DNA of 43,445 nucleotides from NZ13-RE01 sp049718665 (GTDB taxonomy: Bacteria; Dictyoglomota; Dictyoglomia; Dictyoglomales; Dictyoglomaceae). Where the stretch lies: NCBI GenBank assembly GCA_049718665.1, contig JBNARO010000014.1:1-43445 (forward strand), read 5' to 3'. The notes beneath the pieces are model-generated. The model ran no database searches and was not told where the DNA came from. It saw only the letters and a program-made list of their open reading frames with translations. Of the stretch, positions 17,418-25,540 are shown one piece after another; within the stretch, counting starts at the first letter, position 1, and each line of letters opens with the position of its first letter. A program made the position numbers and the translations under genes.

Positions 17418-18611
17418 ATGAGAGACTATGAGAAAAGTTACGAGATATTAAAAAATAGACTTGAAGAAAAGGGAATTGATGTTAAAAAAGTTGAGGAAAA
17501 ATTAAAAAATTTTAAAATAGAAACTCCCAGTTGGGGATATCAAGATTCTGGAACCCGTTTTTATGTTTTTAGACAAAAAGGATCTGCAAGAAACGTGAAA
17601 GAAAAACTTCAAGATGCAGCTATGGTTCATAAACTTACTGGAATATGCCCCACGGTTGCTCTTCATATTCCATGGGATATGACTGATGATTGGGAAGAAC
17701 TTCTAAACTATGCATCATCCCTTGGGATTAAACCTGGAGCTATAAATCCAAATCTTTTCCAAGATGATGATTATAAATTGGGAAGTCTTTGCCATCCTGA
17801 TAAGAAAGTAAGAGAAAAAGCTATTAAACATATATTAGAGTGTATAGAAATTGCTAAAAAATTAGGATCCCGTGATATCTCTTTATGGCTTGCAGATGGA
17901 ACAAATCATCCAGGACAAGATGATTTTAGAAAAAGAAAACATAGATTAGAAGAAAGTTTAAAAGAGGTTTATAAAAATTTAGAACCAAATATGAGGCTTC
18001 TTATTGAGTATAAATTCTTTGAACCTGCCTTCTATCATACAGATATACCAGATTGGGGAACCGCATTAAACCTTTGCAATAAGTTAGGAGAGAAAGCGTA
18101 TGTTCTTATAGATTTAGGGCATCATCCTTTGGGAACAAATATTGAGCAGATAGTTGCAAACCTCTTAGATGAAGGAAGATTAGGAGGTTTTCATTTTAAT
18201 AATAAAAAGTATGCAGATGATGATCTAACCACAGGTTCCATAAATCCTTATGAGCTTTTTTTAATCTTCAATGAATTAGTGTCAGCAGAAGAAGATGGAT
18301 TAAAGGTAGATATAGCATATATGATTGATGAGTCTCATAATTTAAAGAATAAAATAGAAGAGATGATACAGAGTGTAGAGAATATTTATAGAACTTATGC
18401 GAAAGCATTGATAGTTGACAGAAAAGCATTAAGAAAATATCAAGAAGAACAGGATATTGTAATGGCTGAAAATACTCTTATTTCTGCTTTTGAAACCGAT
18501 GTTATGCCATTAATATATAAGGTAAGAGAAGAGATGGGAGTCCCTTTAGATCCATTAAAAGCCTTCAGAGAAAGTGGATATATGGAAAAAATAATTAAAG
18601 AAAGAAGTTAA
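17418..18611 (+). CDS. rhaI: L-rhamnose isomerase (RhaI, Pseudomonas stutzeri type)
   Basis: A 397-residue TIM-barrel isomerase. Metal ligands are recognisable at E197 (EYKFFEP), D232 (LIDLGHHPLG), H259 (GFHFNNKKYADDDL) and D304 (MIDESHN); their spacing is nearly the same as in the characterised P. stutzeri enzyme as I recall it. The family interconverts L-rhamnose and L-rhamnulose, and some members act well on D-allose, L-lyxose or L-mannose. The following rhamnulokinase fits L-rhamnose. It lies 14 bases after ribokinase with GGGGG before the ATG. Confidence 0.9.
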   Translation: MRDYEKSYEILKNRLEEKGIDVKKVEEKLKNFKIETPSWGYQDSGTRFYVFRQKGSARNVKEKLQDAAMVHKLTGICPTVALHIPWDMTDDWEELLNYASSLGIKPGAINPNLFQDDDYKLGSLCHPDKKVREKAIKHILECIEIAKKLGSRDISLWLADGTNHPGQDDFRKRKHRLEESLKEVYKNLEPNMRLLIEYKFFEPAFYHTDIPDWGTALNLCNKLGEKAYVLIDLGHHPLGTNIEQIVANLLDEGRLGGFHFNNKKYADDDLTTGSINPYELFLIFNELVSAEEDGLKVDIAYMIDESHNLKNKIEEMIQSVENIYRTYAKALIVDRKALRKYQEEQDIVMAENTLISAFETDVMPLIYKVREEMGVPLDPLKAFRESGYMEKIIKERS

Positions 18612-18623
18612 GGAGGAGAAAGG

Positions 18624-20096
18624 ATGGAAGGAAGAAAGTTTCTTGCCTTTGATCTGGGGGCTGAGAGTGGAAGGGCACTTTTAGGAATTTTAAAAGAAGA
18701 TAAACTAATAGTAGAAGAAATTCATAGGTTTATAAATAGACCTGTAGAAGTTCTTGGAAGATTATATTGGAATGTCCCTCAAATTTTCCAAGAGATAAAG
18801 GAAGGAATAGGAAAAGCTTTCTCTAAGTATCCTGATATTGAAAGTATTGGAATAGATACATGGGGGGTTGATTTTGGATTAGTAACGAAGGAGGGATATT
18901 TAGCAGGGCTTCCTGTATGCTATAGAGATCATAGAACTGATGGAATATTAGAAAAGGCTTTTGAAGTAATGCCAAAAGAAAAGATATATTCTTTAACAGG
19001 GATTCAAATAATGCAAATAAATACCCTTTTTCAACTATATAGTATGGTTTTAGAGAATTCTTCTCTTTTTAAATCTGCACATAAACTTCTTTTTATGCCT
19101 GATCTTTTTAATTTTATGCTTACAGGAGAAATGAAGACTGAATTCTCTATTGCTACAACTTCTCAACTTTACAATCCCATAAAAGATGCTTGGGAAGAAG
19201 AAATTTTTGAGAAATTTGGGATTCCTATAGAAATTATGCCAGAAATTAATCCTCCAGGAACAGAGGTAGGAGTCATTTCTGAAAGTATTAAAAAAGAGTT
19301 TAATTTAAAGGATGTCTCAGTAATTTCTCCTTGTGGTCATGACACTGCATGTGCGGTAGCAAGTGTTCCCTCTGAGGGAGAAGATTGGGCATATGTAAGT
19401 TCTGGAACATGGTCATTAATGGGTGTAGAACTTAAAGAGCCTATAATCAATAAAGATTCTTATATTGCTAATTTTACTAATGAGGGTGGAGTAAATAAAA
19501 CTTTTAGATTTTTGAAAAACATTATGGGACTTTGGCTTCTTCAAAGTGTAAGAAGAGTGTGGATGAAGGAAGGTGTCCCGCTTTCTTATTCGGAAATAAC
19601 AAAATTAGCAGAATCTGCAAAACCTTTTCAATCATTTATAAATCCTGATGATACTTCTTTTCTTAATCCTCCTAATATGGTCTCAGCTATAAAGGAATTT
19701 TGTGAAAAAACTCACCAAAAGGTTCCAGAGACAAAAGGAGAGATTGCAAGATGCATTTTAGAAAGTTTAGCCTTTAGATACAAAGAGGTTTTTGAAAATT
19801 TAGAGAAAATTTTAAAAAGAAAGATAAAAATTTTGCATATAGTAGGTGGAGGCTCTCAAAATACTCTTCTTTCCCAATTCACTGCTAATGTTTTAGGGAT
19901 ACCTGTAATGGCAGGACCTGTAGAAGCTACAGCTATGGGAAATATTATGATTCAAGCAATTTCAAGGGGTGCTATTAAGGATCTATCTTATGGAAGAAAA
20001 GTAATAAAAAATTCCTTTGAGCCTATAATTTATTACCCTCAGGATGTGGAAAAATGGGAAAAGGAGTATGAGAGATATAAAGAGGTGGTGTCATGA
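18624..20096 (+). CDS. rhaB: Rhamnulokinase (FGGY family)
   Basis: A 490-residue FGGY kinase. The N-terminal FDLGAESGRALLG, the GIDTWGVDFGLV segment and YRDHRTDG are characteristic of RhaB; the C-terminal GGGSQNTLLSQFTANVLGIPV is the FGGY ATP-domain signature. It would phosphorylate L-rhamnulose at O1. It follows the isomerase by 12 bases with AAGGAGGAG as ribosome site and overlaps rbsD by four bases. No rhamnulose-1-phosphate aldolase is encoded here. Confidence 0.93.
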   Translation: MEGRKFLAFDLGAESGRALLGILKEDKLIVEEIHRFINRPVEVLGRLYWNVPQIFQEIKEGIGKAFSKYPDIESIGIDTWGVDFGLVTKEGYLAGLPVCYRDHRTDGILEKAFEVMPKEKIYSLTGIQIMQINTLFQLYSMVLENSSLFKSAHKLLFMPDLFNFMLTGEMKTEFSIATTSQLYNPIKDAWEEEIFEKFGIPIEIMPEINPPGTEVGVISESIKKEFNLKDVSVISPCGHDTACAVASVPSEGEDWAYVSSGTWSLMGVELKEPIINKDSYIANFTNEGGVNKTFRFLKNIMGLWLLQSVRRVWMKEGVPLSYSEITKLAESAKPFQSFINPDDTSFLNPPNMVSAIKEFCEKTHQKVPETKGEIARCILESLAFRYKEVFENLEKILKRKIKILHIVGGGSQNTLLSQFTANVLGIPVMAGPVEATAMGNIMIQAISRGAIKDLSYGRKVIKNSFEPIIYYPQDVEKWEKEYERYKEVVS

Positions 20097-20488
20097 GAAA
20101 AAATGGGATATTAAATCCTGAAATTTCAGAACTTTTATCCTCTTTGGGGCATACAGATTTATTGGTAATTTGTGATGCAGGATTTCCCATTCCAAAGGAT
20201 GTAAAAAGAATAGACTTGACTTTAATAAAAAATATTCCAAGATTTATAGATGTTTTAAAAGCTGTTTGTAATGAAATAGTAGTAGAAAAAATTGTTTTAG
20301 CAGAAGAGATACAAAAATTTAGTCCAGAACTTTTGAAAGAAATAAAGGAAATTTTAAAAGATATTCCTATAGAATTTGTCCCACATATAAAACTTAAAAA
20401 GATGAGTAAAAATGCAAAAGGAATTATAAGATCAGCAGAATTCACTCCATATGCTAATATAATCCTTATCTGCGGAGTAGCTTACTAA
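20093..20488 (+). CDS. rbsD: D-ribose pyranase RbsD
   Basis: A 131-residue RbsD/FucU-fold protein. The residues known for B. subtilis RbsD fall at the same numbers: H20 and D28 in GHTDLLVICDAG, H98, and Y120/N122 in TPYANIIL. The enzyme interconverts pyranose and furanose forms of ribose, so ribokinase gets its furanose substrate. It is translationally coupled to rhaB (ATGA) and is the last gene of the operon. Its last 23 bases overlap the end of the convergent PfkB kinase gene. Confidence 0.9.
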   Translation: MRKNGILNPEISELLSSLGHTDLLVICDAGFPIPKDVKRIDLTLIKNIPRFIDVLKAVCNEIVVEKIVLAEEIQKFSPELLKEIKEILKDIPIEFVPHIKLKKMSKNAKGIIRSAEFTPYANIILICGVAY

Positions 20489-21413
20489 GTTGATCAACTG
20501 TTTCTTTATCTACAACTCCTTCCATAGGACCCATCTTTGTTACACTTAAAGCCCCAATAATATTAGCTCTTTTTAGTGCTTCTTTAACATGATAACCTTC
20601 CAATAAACTTGCAATAAAACCTGCATCAAAACAATCTCCCGCTCCTGTAGGATCTACCTCTTCTACTGGAAAAGGCTCTTCCTTATAATTTTCATTTTTA
20701 TAATATACTTCTGCTCCTTTTTTCCCTTTTTTTATTACAATAATTTCAATTCCTGATGCTTTTACTAAATTGATAGCCTCTTCTATATTTTTTGTTTGAG
20801 TCATAGTGATCAATTCTCTTTCACCAGATAGAATAATATTAGTTTTTGAAAGAATTCTTTTAATTGAGCTTAAATAATCCTCAGAAATACCTAATTCCAC
20901 TCTAATATTTGGATCAAAAGAGATAATTTTTCCATAAGAATGAGCCATATCTACTGCTTTTTCTATTGTATCTCTTACATTTTTGCTTATAGCTAAGGAG
21001 CATCCCATAATATGAAGACACCTTATGTTACTAATTAATTCTTCTGTGACATCTTTAGGAAAAATTTGACTTGCAGCAGAATGGGGAAGATGAAATATAA
21101 ATTTTCTATCTCCATTAGAAAAGTATGTAACAAAGGCAATGCCTGTGATAAAATCGCTACTTTTTTTAATTAAACTTAATTCAACACCATCTTTTTTTAG
21201 CCTTTCATAGATATTTTTTCCAAAGTCATCCTCTCCAATACAGCCTAAAATTCCACCTTTAAGCCCTAATTTTACTACTTGATCGATGAAAATAGTGGGT
21301 GCTCCACTGGGATAAGGACCTAAAAATTCACCAGGGGTTAAAAAATCTTGATCTACATTTTTAGCCATAATTTCTACTAATAGTTCGCCAATAGTTAATA
21401 CATCTAACTTCAT
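20466..21413 (-). CDS. PfkB-family carbohydrate kinase
   Basis: A 315-residue PfkB kinase with the catalytic DPTGAGDCFDAG motif (254-265, base D260). The N-terminal GELLVEIM and PSGAPTIFI segments are closer to fructokinase, KDG kinase or tagatose kinase types than to ribokinase; the substrate is not certain. It is 18 bases after the zinc dehydrogenase gene, so a polyol- or sugar-oxidising step followed by phosphorylation is a reasonable inference. GAGGTG precedes the ATG. Confidence 0.85.
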   Translation of the reverse strand: MKLDVLTIGELLVEIMAKNVDQDFLTPGEFLGPYPSGAPTIFIDQVVKLGLKGGILGCIGEDDFGKNIYERLKKDGVELSLIKKSSDFITGIAFVTYFSNGDRKFIFHLPHSAASQIFPKDVTEELISNIRCLHIMGCSLAISKNVRDTIEKAVDMAHSYGKIISFDPNIRVELGISEDYLSSIKRILSKTNIILSGERELITMTQTKNIEEAINLVKASGIEIIVIKKGKKGAEVYYKNENYKEEPFPVEEVDPTGAGDCFDAGFIASLLEGYHVKEALKRANIIGALSVTKMGPMEGVVDKETVDQLSKLLRR

Positions 21414-21431
21414 TTTTTCACCTCAATACTT

Positions 21432-22457
21432 TCAAATTGAACTTGAAATCTCAATTATTACTTTAAAGTAATTCTCCTTATAATTTATGATATCTTCAAA
21501 AGCTTCAGCTAATTTATCAAAGGGATAAATATGGGTAATTAATGCTTCGTAATTTACTTGATTTCTCCTTAGAAGATCTATAGCAATGAGATAATCATCC
21601 TTAGTATACATAAGAGAACCTTTAAAATTAATCTCTCTATCTTGGATATAAATTAGCTCTGCAGTTGATAATTCCCTTGGGACTCCTAAAAGAATCACAT
21701 CAGTCCCCTTTCTTGCATTTTCAATAGCCATATTTATTGTTTGGTCAATTCCTACACATTCAAATACTACATCAGGACCTTCTTGAGTAAAGAGATCTTT
21801 ATTTAATTCTTCAGGCTTTATAGCTAAAATATTAGGACATAATCTTTTTGCAAGATGGAGTCTTTTTTCAAGAGGATCTACAAGGATAATTTTCTTTGCG
21901 GAAGAAAGGTATAAAAATATGGTGGTAAGAAGACCAATTGGGCCACTTCCTATTACTAATGCTTCATCTCCTGGTTTAAAGCTTGATCTTCTTACTCCAT
22001 GGATGCCTACTGCTAAAGGCTCAGTTAAGACAGCTCTTTTTAAAGAAATCTCCTCAATTTTATAAACCTTATGAGATGGTATAGCTATATATTTTTGAAA
22101 ACCCCCATTAGTTTTTGTACAACCTATTACATCTAAATCTCTGCATATATTGTATCTTCCATGAGTACAGTTATAGCATTTTCCACAAGTTAAACTTGGC
22201 TCAATAGCCACATAATCACCTTCATTAAAATTATTCACTTTTTTCCCTTTTCCAATAATTTTTCCAACAAATTCATGACCTAAGACAATTCCAGGTTTTA
22301 CAAAAGGGTGCTCTCCTTGATAGGCATGTAAATCTGATCCACAAATCCCTGCATATATTACTTCTATTAATACTTCATTTTCCTTTGGTATTGGATAAGG
22401 AGTCTCTATAAGTTCCAATTTTCTTATATCTTTAAGGAGCCATCCCATATTTTTCAT
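21432..22457 (-). CDS. Zinc-dependent medium-chain alcohol/polyol dehydrogenase
   Basis: A 341-residue MDR-family dehydrogenase. Catalytic zinc ligands are C39, H61 and E62 (AGICGSD, GHEF); structural zinc cysteines are C91, C94, C97 and C105; the Rossmann motif is GSGPIG (170-175). Sorbitol, threonine or L-arabinitol-type dehydrogenases share this layout. With a PfkB kinase next in the operon, oxidation of a sugar alcohol to a ketose that is then phosphorylated is likely but unproven. Start ATG at 22457 has GGGGGA upstream. A palindrome lies in its promoter. Confidence 0.88.
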   Translation of the reverse strand: MKNMGWLLKDIRKLELIETPYPIPKENEVLIEVIYAGICGSDLHAYQGEHPFVKPGIVLGHEFVGKIIGKGKKVNNFNEGDYVAIEPSLTCGKCYNCTHGRYNICRDLDVIGCTKTNGGFQKYIAIPSHKVYKIEEISLKRAVLTEPLAVGIHGVRRSSFKPGDEALVIGSGPIGLLTTIFLYLSSAKKIILVDPLEKRLHLAKRLCPNILAIKPEELNKDLFTQEGPDVVFECVGIDQTINMAIENARKGTDVILLGVPRELSTAELIYIQDREINFKGSLMYTKDDYLIAIDLLRRNQVNYEALITHIYPFDKLAEAFEDIINYKENYFKVIIEISSSI

Positions 22458-22495
22458 AGATAAATCCCCCTTTTAATAAGAATTTATTACATTTG

Positions 22496-22524
22496 AGAAT
22501 ATCACAGTGATAACAATGTTTCAA
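22496..22524 (-). promoter_or_regulatory. Promoter of the dehydrogenase-kinase operon with an internal palindrome
   Basis: Minus strand TTGAAA (22524-22519), 17-base spacer, TATTCT (22501-22496). The perfect palindrome TATCACAGTGATA (22500-22512) covers the end of the -10 and the spacer, the position of a repressor site. Confidence 0.55.
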
Positions 22525-22575
22525 TCTTTAATCTTTTTTTCTAATTCCTCCATGTTTCTAAATTTCAAGTTTGAA

Positions 22576-22604
22576 TTGAAAAATTTCAAATTTTATTTTA
22601 TAAT
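22576..22604 (+). promoter_or_regulatory. Sigma-A promoter of the beta-repeat protein gene
   Basis: TTGAAA (22576-22581), 17-base spacer, consensus TATAAT (22599-22604), 44 bases before the start codon at 22649. Confidence 0.65.
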
Positions 22605-22648
22605 TTTGGAAAAAGAAGTTTTAAAAATATAAAAAGGGAGGTTAAATT

Positions 22649-23410
22649 ATGGAAGAGATAAGAAAAATTTTAAAAATGCTTGAGGAGGGAAAAATTACTG
22701 TGGAAGAGGCAGAAAGGTTGATTGAAGCAGCAATAAAGGAGAAAGAGAAAAAGAGGAAAACTTCTTTTGATTTTGCAGGAATTGGAGAAATTATAAAAGA
22801 TTCTATATCCTCTGTATTTTCTTTTATACCTGAAATTGTGGAAAGAATTGAGGTAAAAGAGGATATAGAGTGGAGTAAAGAAAAGCCTCTTATATTAGAA
22901 ATAACAGGAGGAGATGTGGATATTTTTACCCATGAAGGAAATATGATAGCTGTAGAGGGAACAGGGCATTATGAAAGAATTGAAAATACTATAAAAGTTG
23001 CGGGAGGAGATTTTGAAATTAAGATTCCTAATTTATTAGAATTAAAAATATTGGTAAGAGCGGGAGATCTTGAGGGAAAAATCTTGGCAGAAAAGTTCAC
23101 CTTGAAACTTGATGCAGGAGATGCTGATATAAATTTAATATCTAAGGACATAAATGTATCAGTAAAAATGGGAGATTTAGATCTAATTTTGGAAAATATT
23201 CCTGAGGAAATTAATATAGAGTGCAAGATGGGAGATGTAACTCTCAAACTTCCTGAAGACTTTGATGGAACTATTCATCCGCAGATAAGATTTGGAGATT
23301 TTTCACTACATAAACCTTATAAAATTGAGGGAAAAGATTATATTATTGGGACAGGGGAAAAATGCAAGATAGAAATAGATTGTAGAATGGGAGATGTGAA
23401 GATATACTAA
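22649..23410 (+). CDS. YvlB-like cytoplasmic protein: N-terminal SHOCT-like helix pair and DUF4097-type beta-solenoid
   Basis: A 253-residue protein without signal peptide. Residues 1-35 form a helical hairpin with the EEGKITVEEAERLI pattern common in SHOCT-like/YvlB N-termini. From about 75 on it consists of short beta repeats with a Gly-Asp turn: GGDVDIFT, GGDFEIKI, AGDLEGKI, AGDADINL, MGDLDLIL, MGDVTLKL, FGDFSLHK and MGDVKIY at the very end. This is a beta-solenoid of the DUF4097 type, whose function is unknown. Gene GGGAGG site fits the ATG. The LiaF-like protein at 5752-6606 has an analogous repeat tail. Confidence 0.78.
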   Translation: MEEIRKILKMLEEGKITVEEAERLIEAAIKEKEKKRKTSFDFAGIGEIIKDSISSVFSFIPEIVERIEVKEDIEWSKEKPLILEITGGDVDIFTHEGNMIAVEGTGHYERIENTIKVAGGDFEIKIPNLLELKILVRAGDLEGKILAEKFTLKLDAGDADINLISKDINVSVKMGDLDLILENIPEEINIECKMGDVTLKLPEDFDGTIHPQIRFGDFSLHKPYKIEGKDYIIGTGEKCKIEIDCRMGDVKIY

Positions 23411-23444
23411 TGAGTAGGAAAAAATCTATTAGGAGGGATCTAAC

Positions 23445-23851
23445 ATGTCAAAAGAGTGGCTTGTCAAATCGATGGACATGGCTTTCCAGAAAGGAGAGGG
23501 ACTTTGGGCAAACTCTCTTCTTGATGTTTTAGAAGGACTAAATTTTGAACAAGCAAAATGGAAACCAAGAAAAAGTATATACTTTCTGCTCTTGAAGGGA
23601 AAACATCATCTTACGAGGAAGAAGAAAAAGAAGAGGTAGGTGAATCTTCCTGGGAGGAGACATTAAGAAAATTAAAAGAGATTCATGAAAAGATTATTTC
23701 ACTTTTGAAGGAAAAAGATATTAATTTAGATATTCATTTTCCAGGAGAGGGTTCTTCCTGGGGAGAAATGCTTTATGGAGTTCTTGCTCATGATTGCTAT
23801 CATACAGGACAAATTATTCTTTTAAGAGAACTTCAGGGAATAGGAATTTAG
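23445..23851 (+). pseudogene. DinB-family protein gene, frameshifted with an internal deletion
   Basis: The first frame (MSKEWLVKSMDMAFQKG to about KWKP, ending near 23558) and a second frame (KYILSALEGK to LRELQGIGI, 23851) are two parts of one DinB four-helix protein. The C-terminal AHDCYHTGQI retains the H-x-x-x-H of the DinB metal site. The segment expected between them, which in DinB carries the first metal histidine (a W-x-x-x-x-H-x-x pattern), is missing, and the frame shifts at the junction. Either the gene is decayed or the assembly collapsed here, given the gap 690 bases away. GGAGG precedes the ATG at 23445. Confidence 0.7.
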
Positions 23852-23891
23852 TTTTAACACTTGGTAGGGACATAGGTACCAGTTTTAAGGA

Positions 23892-24020
23892 ATGAGGATA
23901 AAAGAAAAGCCAAGGGATACAGCCTCAATTCTTTATTATCTTATTTTCTATCACTTCAGAGATCTTGAGGAGATAGTAAAGGAAGATACAGAGGAAAAAA
24001 TTCCTAAGATAAAGGAATAA
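23892..24020 (+). CDS. Doubtful small ORF of 42 codons
   Basis: ATG at 23892 to TAA at 24018, encoding MRIKEKPRDTAS followed by a hydrophobic YYLIFYHF stretch and an acidic tail. No proper ribosome site (AAGG is only one base from the ATG). It lies in a stretch of decayed genes, so it may be the end of a lost gene. I do not recognise it. Confidence 0.2.
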   Translation: MRIKEKPRDTASILYYLIFYHFRDLEEIVKEDTEEKIPKIKE

Positions 24021-24105
24021 GGAATAGAATAGAGGGAGTATTGGAATAAAGCAAAGCACACATTAGCGGACTTTGATTTTCTTCAAAATTTGCTATTTAT
24101 AATAT

Positions 24106-24540
24106 TTATATTTGAACTTTCTTTTTGCTACTAAAACCTAATCCTTTAAGAATTACTCCTGTGGGGAAAATAATTCCTACCTCCTTTCTCTTCTTTTAAT
24201 TACCTTTGTTGGATCTTCTAAGTCTAAAAGAGCTAATCCCACTCTATAAAGGGCTCCGCTTGCTGTAAATCTTACCCCGTGATAAATGATAAGCCATCCT
24301 TATCTATGACAATCCCACCATCCTGATCTAACAGGAAGAAGAATACGATGTTCTCCCCTTATAATAGGTCTATGAATTAAAGCATATCTACCTTTAAAAA
24401 TTATTGGAAATAGAGCTCCATCTTTATCCTCAGGAGGAACAAGACTCCCATAACGTACAAAATTTCTAAAATCTTTTGTAAGAATAAGAGAAATAGTTGG
24501 ACCTCCTAAGGAGAAAAGGGTATATGTGATAGCATCTCTT
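24106..24540 (-). pseudogene. GH130 beta-mannoside phosphorylase remnant
   Basis: Three successive minus-strand frames carry GH130 motifs in the right order. From the N gap: GGPTISLILTKDF, then EHRILLPVRSGWWD (ending near 24307 at a stop). A second frame gives LIIYHGVRFTASGALYRVGL and LALLDLEDPTKVI (about 24190-24280). A third gives FPTGVILKG (about 24148-24170), then a stop at 24106. GH130 enzymes phosphorolyse or hydrolyse beta-mannosides. At least two frameshifts separate the pieces, so it is a pseudogene or a low-quality region at the contig edge. The N-terminal part is lost in the 100-N gap. Confidence 0.75.
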
Positions 24541-24640
24541 NNNNNNNNNNNNNNNNNNNNNNNNNNNNNNNNNNNNNNNNNNNNNNNNNNNNNNNNNNNN
24601 NNNNNNNNNNNNNNNNNNNNNNNNNNNNNNNNNNNNNNNN
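24541..24640. other. Assembly gap (100 N)
   Basis: A standard 100-N scaffold gap. The sequence on both sides (GH130 remnant at left; 24641-24689 at right) carries no intact gene end, so the true missing length is unknown. Confidence 0.98.
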
Positions 24641-24699
24641 AGCAGGGTAGGACCAATTCTCAAGCCTTAGGATTCTTGTTAATCCATTCATGCAAATTA

Positions 24700-24716
24700 A
24701 TTATATCATGTATAAT
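24700..24716. promoter_or_regulatory. ATTATA-TCATG-TATAAT inverted repeat before the IclR gene
   Basis: Six-base arms around five bases; the right arm is a consensus -10 box (24711-24716) 37 bases before the IclR start. It could be a promoter with an autoregulatory site, but no -35 is evident and AT-rich palindromes arise by chance. Confidence 0.3.
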
Positions 24717-24752
24717 ATGATTGTATATTATAAAGATGGAGGAAAAATAAGT

Positions 24753-25538
24753 ATGTTTGAAAAAACAAAGAAAGTCTCAGATTCTCTTAAAACAGTGGAA
24801 AGAACATTACAGATATTAGAGGCATTTTCTTTAGAAGAACCTGAGTTTACAGCTTACGAACTTGCAAAAAAAATTGGAATTCCTCAAAGTACAATTTACC
24901 GATTTCTTAGAATTTTAGTTAGAAAAGGTTTTTTGGAACAAGATCCTATAACTAAAAAATTTCGCCTTGGGATAAGAGTTTTTGAATTGGGAAGTATAGT
25001 CTTAAAGAATATGAAACTACATAAGATTGCTCTCCCTTTTATAGAAGAATTATCAAATAAAAGTGGAGAAACAGTTCATCTTGGAATTTTAGATGGTTAT
25101 GAGGTAGTTTCTATAGAAAGTATAGAGAGCACTCAATCTTTAAGAATTGCAAATCCTATTGGTAAAAGATGTTGTCTACATTCTACAGGCATTGGAAAGG
25201 CAATCTTAGCCTTTTTGCCTGATGAAAAAATTATGGAAATTGTAAAGAATAAAGGTCTACCTAAATTCACACCTAATACAATTACAGACATTGAGTCTTT
25301 AAAAAGGGAAATATCTTTAATTAGAGAAAGAGGATATGCGGTAGATAATCAGGAAAATGAGATTGGGATAAGATGTGTAGCTGCCCCCATAAGAGATTAT
25401 ACAGGTAAAGTGATTGCTTCTATAAGTATCTCAGGACCTGCTATAAGAATTACCAATGGGAAAATTCCCGAATTTGCAAAATTAGTAATGGAGATAAGTA
25501 GTAAAATATCACAATTATTAGGCTATAAACCCCATTAA
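24753..25538 (+). CDS. IclR-family transcriptional regulator
   Basis: A 261-residue IclR protein. The N-terminal winged helix (about 12-75; FTAYELAKKIGIPQSTIYRFL carries the recognition helix) is followed by the effector domain with LHSTGIGKAILAF and the C-terminal IRCVAAPIRDYTGKVIASISISGP block. I start at the ATG at 24753 because GGAGG lies at 24738-24742; the longer frame begins upstream of that site. It faces the minus-strand transporter operon tail to tail with a 2-base gap. IclR proteins usually control neighbouring catabolic genes, here perhaps the aldolase/TRAP/LarA/ABC operon; this is inference. Confidence 0.9.
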   Translation: MFEKTKKVSDSLKTVERTLQILEAFSLEEPEFTAYELAKKIGIPQSTIYRFLRILVRKGFLEQDPITKKFRLGIRVFELGSIVLKNMKLHKIALPFIEELSNKSGETVHLGILDGYEVVSIESIESTQSLRIANPIGKRCCLHSTGIGKAILAFLPDEKIMEIVKNKGLPKFTPNTITDIESLKREISLIRERGYAVDNQENEIGIRCVAAPIRDYTGKVIASISISGPAIRITNGKIPEFAKLVMEISSKISQLLGYKPH

Positions 25539-25540
25539 AT

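Noticed and set aside
24300..24540. Intact 118-residue hypothetical protein on the minus strand
   Set aside because: Its sequence is the middle of a GH130 enzyme that runs into the N gap and breaks at a frameshift near 24307, so it is a fragment.
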